The notes under the pieces were generated by a model. It made no database searches, was not told the origin of the DNA, and saw nothing but the letters and a program-made list of their open reading frames with translations. From Paulownia fortunei (Eukaryota; Streptophyta; Magnoliopsida; Lamiales; Paulowniaceae), in assembly GCA_019321725.1 (NCBI GenBank), contig CM033114.1, forward strand, positions 17,340,278 to 17,404,277: a stretch of DNA of 64,000 nucleotides. Reading direction: 5' to 3'. The stretch's first letter is position 1. Each line of letters starts with the position of its first letter. Shown here one piece after another: positions 58,180 through 64,000 of the stretch. The position numbers and the translations under genes were made by a program.

Positions 58180-59290
58180 TGAGTTAAAACCTTTGCCAGT
58201 TAATTTGAAATACACTTTTTGGGTGAGAATGAGACTTTTCCAGTAATAATTTCTTCTAAACTTAATTTATCTTAAGAAGGTAAGTTGATCGAAACTCTAA
58301 AAATGCATAAGAATGCTTTAGAATGGACCATTGCTGATATTAAAGGTATTAATTCTTTAATTTGCACACATAACATCTATCTAGAGGAAAATGCTAAACC
58401 TTCTAGAGAAATGCAACGAAGGCTAAATCCTAATATGAAATAAGTAGTGAGAAATGAAGTTATTAAATTATTAGATAATTGAATCATTTATCCTATTTCT
58501 GATAACAAATGGGTAAGTCCTACTCAAGTTGTACCTAAGAAATCTGGAGTTACTGTAGTCAAGAATGAGAATGATGAATCAATTCCAACTAATATTATTA
58601 CTGGTTGATGAATGTGCATTGACTATAGGAAACTCAACCCAGTTACTAGAAAAGATCATTTTCCATTACCTTTCATGTATTAAATTTTAGAAAGAGTTGT
58701 GGGACATGAATTTTATTGCTTTTTAGATGGATATTTTGGGTATAATCAAATTACAATTGCACTTGAAGGTCAAGAGAAAATAACTTTTACATGTCATTTG
58801 GGTACTTTTTCATATCGAAGGATGCCTTTGGATTATGTAATGCACCAGCTACATTCCAACGATGCATGCTTAGTATTTTTAGTGACATCGTTGAACGTTT
58901 ACTTGAAGTCTTCATGGATGATTTTTCTATTTTTGATAATTCATTTCACGATTGTCCATCTAATTCAGAAAAAGTTTGATCAGGTGTGAAGAAAAGAATC
59001 TTGTGCTCAATTTGGAGAAATGTCATTTCATAGTAACAACTGGTATTGTCCTTGGACACATTATTTCATCAAAAGGTATTGAGGTTGACAAATCTAAAAT
59101 TGAGTTAATTACCAATTTGCCAACACCAAAGACTGTGAAGGAGGTAAGATCATTTTTAGGACATGCTAGTTTTTATAGAAGATTTATCAAAATTTTTAGT
59201 ATAATATCTAAACCTTTGTGTAATCTTCTAATAAAAGATACTATTTTTGAATGGACTGAAAATTATGAAAATGCTTTTATTAAGCTTAAA
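58180..59290 (+). pseudogene. Ty3 reverse transcriptase remnant
   Basis: In order: a KWVSPTQVVPKKSG segment (about 58510), MCIDYRKLNPVTRKDHFPLP (58618-58677), the GHEFYCFLDGYFGYNQI strand with the first catalytic aspartate (58702-58752), TFTCHLGTFSYRRMP, NAPATFQRCM, the catalytic VFMDDFSIF (YVDD equivalent, about 58908), NLVLNLEKCHF, then VRSFLGHASFYRRFIK. Stops near 58441, 58482, 58606 and 58681 and a frameshift between the palm halves inactivate it. Confidence 0.9.
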
Positions 59291-59600
59291 AGCATGCTTA
59301 CATCTGCTCTAATCGTGCATCATCCAGATTGGACTTTACCTTTTGAAATATTGTGTGATGCTAGTGATTATGCTGTTGGAGCTGTCTTGGGACAAAGAAA
59401 AGATAAGAAACCATATGTTATTTACTATGCAAGTAAAACTTTAAATAGTGCTCAATTGAATTATTCAATAATTAAAAAAGAATTACTTACTGTAGTTTTT
59501 GTATTGGACAAATTTAGATCTTATCTTGTTGGCTTACCACTTGTTGTTTCAGTTATTATGTAGCTTTGAAATATCTTTTGTCAAAAAAAGATGTCAAACC
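59291..59600 (+). pseudogene. Ty3 RNase H remnant
   Basis: FEILCDASDYAVGAVLGQRK, YASKTLNSAQLNYSIIKKEL and VFVLDKFRSYLVG follow the Ty3 RNase H domain, with the first catalytic aspartate (CDAS) and the glutamate (KKEL) in place. The frame shifts after PLVVSVIM (59563). It would degrade RNA in the RNA-DNA hybrid during reverse transcription. Confidence 0.88.
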
Positions 59601-59799
59601 AAGACTGATTAGGTGAATTCTTTTACTCCAAGAATTTAATATTACGATTCGAGATAAGAAGAGAGTAAATAATGTGGTGGCTAATCATTTATCGAGACTT
59701 GTTTGTGATAACTCATTTCAAATCACATCCATTAATGACACTTTCTTTGATGAACAACTATTTAATGTTTCTATTTTACCTTGATTTGCTGACATTGTT

Positions 59800-61070
59800 A
59801 ATTTTCTTGTGACAGAAAAGATGTCATCGCATTGGAACTCTCAAGACAAAAAGAAATTTTTGACTGAGGTGAAAAACTTTTATTATGATGATCCATACCT
59901 ACTCAAATACTATCCTGATCAAATCTTTCGAAAATGTGTGCCTCACAATGAGATAGGTAATATTGTCAAATCTTATCATTCAAAAGCATGTGGTGGTTAC
60001 TTTTTAGCAAAAAAAAACACTACAAAAATCTTGCAATGTGGATTTTATTAGCCGACTCTTTTCAAAGACACTTACATTTTCTGCAAAAGTTGTAAAAATT
60101 GTCAAAAGTTAGAGTCCTTTTCAAAGCGAAATATGATGCCCCTACACCCTATTCTAGTGATTGAAATCTTTGACTGTTGGGGTATTGATTTTATAGGACC
60201 ATTTCCATTATCCTTTCGTTTTCTTTACATATTGGTTGCCACAGATTATGTTTCAAAATAGATCAAGGCAATTCCTTGTCAAAACAATGATCACAAAATA
60301 GTGATAAATTTTTTGAAAGAAAATATTTTAAATCGATTTAGAATTCCTCGATCCATTATCAGTGATGGGGGCAAATATTTTTGTAACAAAGTTTTTGAAA
60401 CTTTAATGAGGAAATATGGAATCATACATAAAGTTGTAACCCCTTATCATGCTAAGACAAATGGATAAGTTGAACTTGCAAATATGGAGATAAAACAAAT
60501 TTTGGAAAAGATAGTTAAACTAAGTTAAAAAGATTAGTCTCTTAGACTTACCGATATACTTTGGGCATATAGAACTGCTTTCAAAATATCACTGGGCATG
60601 TCTCCTTATAGGATAGTTTATGGAAAATCTTGTCATTTACTTGTTGAACTTGAACATAAAGCTTATTGGACAATCAAAATATTTAACTTCAACTTTATAA
60701 AGTTTCAAAATTGCGTAAATTGCAAATAAATGAACTTCAAAAATTGAAAAATGATGCATATAAGAACTCTAAAATTTATAAGCAAGAATCAAAGATTTTC
60801 ATGATAATAAAATTTCAAGAAAAATATTTGAGGTTGGTCAAAAGGTTTTGCTTTATAATTCTTGATTGCATTTGTTTCCTGGAAAATTGAGATCAAGGTG
60901 GAGTGATCCTTTTGTTGTAAAAAAAATATATTCTTATGGAGCGATTGATATTGAGAATCCTAAAAATGGTAACATATTCAAAGTAAATGGATAAAGAGTT
61001 AAACCATTTCTAGAAAATCAATTTTCACAAGAGGAATTTGTTTTTCTTTCTAACCATTGTTATGATTAGA
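59800..61070 (+). pseudogene. Ty3 integrase remnant
   Basis: Zinc-binding region YHSKACGGYF...CKSCKNCQ (59970-60105). Catalytic core: first aspartate in GIDFIGPF (about 60183), second in SIISDGGKYFC (about 60355), and glutamate in VELANMEIKQILEK (about 60470). Then [20 protein letters not shown] (60555-60615). The C-terminus is [24 protein letters not shown] (about 60884-60940), matching copy 2 at 52080. Stops at about 60050, 60258, 60465 and 60525 and frameshifts break it. Confidence 0.88.
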
Positions 61071-61268
61071 GTTGTATATATATATACACTTATTTTCTCC
61101 GACTATATTTATTTTGAAGGCTTTCTTTTCTTTATTTTTTTCCCAGTTAAGAGACGGATAACGGTACTTCGTGGCTATTAAAGTCGGACTTGTTAGTTTC
61201 CCAAACAACTGAAATCTCTATACAAATTTTCTTTGCTTTTTTCTTTCTCTTTTCTTGTTCTTTTCAAA

Positions 61269-61904
61269 ATGAGTGACATTCTTCTAACTCTCAAGAAATG
61301 ATTTCCTCTTCTTCCTAAAAATGTAATTTTAAAAATTTATATAATCAGGATTGAAAGATTGAGGATGCTTATACACAAAGGCATCCTGAAGGACATGCGA
61401 TGAATAATTGAAGTAAAGGTAAGAGTAGCTGAGTCTTCACATGAGTTTTCAGATTTGTTTACTAGATACATGCCTGATTTTGGTAAAAACACATATTCAA
61501 AAAACGAAGGGCAAAAAAAATAAAAGTTTGTCACAATTATGCTAGATAGACTTGCAACCCAATGTGTCGTTCTTTAGGAATAGTCTCTAAAAATCAAGAA
61601 GATAAACTTAAATTCATTGTGGATGGATTGAGTAAGGAGTCTTTAGATCACATTATATTGACTCTTGAGATGCATTCATGTAGATTGGTACAACGTGCAA
61701 TTCTTGATTTATGAGATCACCTTCGAAATGAATATGAGATTTACAGTTTTGAGAATCTGACATTAAAAGACCCTATTTGTCAGTTTATAAGAAAATTAGA
61801 TGAGAAGCATATCCTCGACCCATAGAGGGCGTTTAAGCCATTACTGAACGTAAAACCAGAGGAAGATGTGAGTCACAATCACAACTACATGTACATTCAC
61901 GTGT
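61269..61904 (+). pseudogene. Unidentified post-integrase ORF, copy 3
   Basis: Counterpart of 51208-51888. From ATG at 61269 it reads MSDILLTLKK, then RIERLRMLIHKGILKDMR and SSHEFSDLFTRYMPDFGKNT, with stops. After a frame change it reads CRSLGIVSKNQEDKLKFIVD, LSKESLDHIILTLEMHSC, LRNEYEIYSFENLTLKDPIC and IRKLDEKHILDP. About 160 bp separates its end from the LOG ATG. Both copies keep similar protein but different inactivating changes, so the ORF was coding when the family was active. Function unknown. Confidence 0.6.
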
Positions 61905-61949
61905 AAGTAGGTAAATTTTAAATTTTGTGTCCTTATTTTCAATTTTTCA

Positions 61950-62068
61950 GATAAAAAAAAAGACGTGTAATAAATGTATTCCCTCTTCACATCTCAATAA
62001 ATAGCACCATACTCACTCTATTTTTACACAACTTATTTTCAAAAAGAAAAAAATAATAAAAATAAAAA
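61950..62068 (+). promoter_or_regulatory. Conserved leader upstream of the element-borne LOG gene
   Basis: CTCAATAAATAGCACCATAC about 65-70 bp before the ATG, followed by TCTATTTTTACACAACTTA, recurs at about 58-105 (copy 1) and 51055-51125 on the minus strand (copy 2). AATAAATA resembles a TATA box at a plausible distance, but this is sequence only. Confidence 0.4.
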
Positions 62069-62685
62069 ATGGAAGTTTCTTCGACTCGCAAATTCAACTA
62101 CATTTATGTCTTTTGTGGATCCAATTTAAAAAAAATGGTGAGTTTATAGGGGCAACCAATAACCTTGGTAGAACTTTAGCAGAAAGAAAAATTCATTTAG
62201 TGTATAGGGGAGGTAGTTCGGGGTTAATAGAGAGTGTTGCTATTTCTGCTTATATAGGAGGAGTCAGTTCTGTGAGTTATCCCAAAATCTTTAACAGTAC
62301 AGAATATCACAGGTATGACCATCGAGATGAGCTAAAAGTGTCACATATTTAGTACAAAATGCCTAACATGTTAAACAATGCGGATGCATTCATCATTCTA
62401 CCTTGCAATTTTGGTACACTGGAGGAATTATTCCAAGTTATCTCTTGGGCACAACTCAACATTCACCAAAACCCTATAGGTATTCTTAATGTTAATGGTT
62501 TTTATGATGGTTTGCTATCTTTTGTAGATCATGCTGTGAAAAAAGATTTTATTTCACTGTCTGCGAGAAGAATCCTCATTTCTGCTCCGACACCTGACCA
62601 GCTGATTGATCAACTTCTAGCATATGTGCCAGAACCTAATCCGGCCTTGGCCCATGTAGATTGGTCAAACAGGAACAATGGCTGA
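62069..62685 (+). pseudogene. LOG-type cytokinin phosphoribohydrolase, retrotransposon-borne pseudogene, copy 3
   Basis: The ATG at 62069 opens STRKFNYIYVFCGSN. A one-base loss in the following A run shifts the frame. It continues as NNLGRTLAERKIHLVYRGGS (one glycine of LVYGGGS changed to R), with two further small indels and a stop before 62359. The last 108 codons are open: NNADAFIILPCNFGTLEELF (PGGxGTxxE motif with GG replaced by CN), VISWAQLNIHQNPIGILNVN, GFYDGLLSFVDHAVKKDFIS and ARRILISAPTPDQLIDQLLA. These track the LOG C-terminal half closely, and the stop at 62685 gives about the normal LOG length (near 200 residues). No introns. Best C-terminal half of the three. Confidence 0.92.
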
Positions 62686-64000
62686 AAACATAAATTGAAT
62701 GACTCTTAGTCTGTGATACTTATTGTTAATAGTTTCATATAATAGTGTGTGTTTTGTGTTGTTTTAGCTTTATTTTTTTTAACCACACTTTAGGTGATAT
62801 CTTTTAAACTCTATTTTTCTATCTATTTTTTATATTGGGAACAATATCTCGATTAGGTTGGGGGAGGGATAGTTGATATCATAACTTGCGTGTTCAATGT
62901 GTGTTTTTCTAGTATTTTATTTTAAAAAATAATCAAGCGTATTTTCTTATGGGTGCGTTGAAATCATGAAAAAATGATGGTAGAGTAAAGGGTGATTGTA
63001 ACACTCTTGAGACACATCCCTATTTTTTGCATAACATAGCAAGTTTGTGAAGTTTTTAACAAAAGTTTGTGATTACCATTTTTTTAATTTTTTTGAGTCG
63101 TAGAGGTTTTTCGAACTTCAGTGATTAAAATTAAGCATGAATAATGTCGTTTGATTGATGATGCGTATTGTTTTGGACTTTGATGTTGTTATTTGGTTAA
63201 TATATTTTTACGATAATTATACTCAAATTGTTTTTTTGCACAAATAGTTATGTTATTCAGTACGAAGACAATCATGTCAAAATAGGAAGTTCTCATGCCC
63301 TCACTCTAATCATCTCTTGGATCTTCAACATGTAGAGGTTGAGTATTAGAACTTTTTATTTTGGTCTGTGGAGCCGAATGACTGATAGTGCACTACTTGA
63401 AAAATGATTAAGGCATTAGTCTTTCTAGAACCATTGCCAAATCAGCTTGATCCCCATGTGATGTTTCAAGAGAACATCCCCTAGTGAGCCATTTTGAGCC
63501 TTTCAATAAATAAATATTTTTTTGTAACCATATCTTTTTACCTAACTTAAATACACTAATATCCAACCTTTGTTCTAAAAATAATGTTTAAGAGACATTC
63601 CATTGATAGGGTGAACTTGCAAAAGAAATTTAGGTTGGAGTAAAAGATAAGTATGGAGGAGTTTCTCTAAAAAAAAAGAAAAAAATTGCAAAGTGCTAAA
63701 AAATTACGAGTTGCAACTAAAAATGGGATGTTGCAAGATGAAAAACAAAGACAAAGATGGGTCCAATTCATTAATAATAGACCCAAGTGTCGAAATTCAT
63801 GGAGTTTGAGAATTCTTCACCGAAAAAATTCTATGTCTCTAATTTTATGAAATTTTTAGAACCTTTGTTGCATTCTATCCTTTTATTTCTTAACCATATC
63901 ACTACCCTTTTGGCCCCATTAAAACCTTTGTTGAAAACCTTTTGATTTTGTGTGGTGCCTTTAGTGTAGTGGAGATTTGCACCGAAGGAATAGCCAATGA
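62686..64000 (+). other. Non-coding 3' spacer of the LOG-carrying element, copy 3 (cut by window end)
   Basis: Matches 769-2000 block for block, for example TCTCGATTAGGTTG near 62848 and CCCATGTGATGTT(T/C)CAAGAGAACATCC near 63452 and 1500. The polypurine tract and LTR are outside the window. Confidence 0.75.

Larger units (their letters stand above)
54133..64000 (+). mobile_element. LOG-carrying Ty3 (Athila-like) retrotransposon, copy 3, most complete
   Basis: 5' LTR, tRNA-Asp primer-binding site, gag with zinc knuckle, protease, RT, RNase H, integrase, unidentified ORF, LOG pseudogene and spacer, all on the plus strand. The 3' LTR is beyond the window. From the LOG-to-LTR distance in copies 1 and 2 (2316 and 2386 bp) it should start near 64.4 kb, for a total length near 11.8 kb. 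PR-RT-RH-IN order makes it Ty3/gypsy; the tRNA-Asp primer and extra 3' ORF favour the Athila/Tat lineage. Confidence 0.92.

Noticed and set aside
61600..61800. Possible Pumilio-type repeat in the unidentified post-integrase ORF (MHSC...VQRAI phrase)
   Set aside because: Only one short phrase is similar; neighbouring repeats and the expected RNA-contact triplets are absent.
1..64000. tRNA, rRNA or other structured RNA genes
   Set aside because: None seen. The tRNA-like matches at 5078, 25340 and 55642 are retrotransposon primer-binding sites.

Overview
The window is nuclear DNA from a flowering plant, almost certainly a eudicot. It is strongly AT-rich and dominated by plant LTR retrotransposons and LINE remains. 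It carries restorer-of-fertility-like (RFL) pentatricopeptide repeat (PPR) genes and holds one fragment of plastid DNA. The PPR proteins resemble the RFL type of asterids, but I cannot name the species. Only one protein-coding gene looks intact: PPR-A (10422-12164, 580 residues).

Layout. 1-4026: 3' end of an Athila-like Ty3 retrotransposon carrying a decayed LOG-type (cytokinin-activating phosphoribohydrolase) gene. 4027-10421: transposon debris, a plastid rpoC2 fragment and tandem repeats leading to PPR-A. 10422-13610: PPR-A and a 3' flank shared with PPR-C. 13611-16270: an LTR with an internal triplication, fused to a DUF4283/LINE ORF1 remnant. 17450-20830: a paralogous PPR-locus block with no PPR gene left in it. 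21700-28400: tandem repeats, an unidentified gene remnant, a Copia LTR with primer-binding site, and Copia and LINE fragments. 29076-33491: PPR-B, a pseudogene split by about 3 kb of mixed transposon sequence. 37215-39042: PPR-C, a near-intact copy killed by two small deletions. 41340-44360: tandem copies of an unclassified repeat that recurs inverted at 6.5-8.2 kb. 44440-47055: a solo LTR inside a LINE. 47056-53937 (minus) and 54133-64000 (plus): two more copies of the LOG-carrying Ty3 element, head to head around a 100-N assembly gap.

Two themes deserve attention. First, three separate Ty3 elements carry the same intronless LOG gene at the same place, between an unidentified post-integrase ORF and the 3' LTR. 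This points to a single ancestral capture that then spread with the element. All three LOG copies here are broken. Second, the PPR cluster shows birth and death of an RNA-binding restorer-type family. PPR-A and PPR-C differ at 11 of 25 residues that set RNA base choice, but at only about 10% of other residues.
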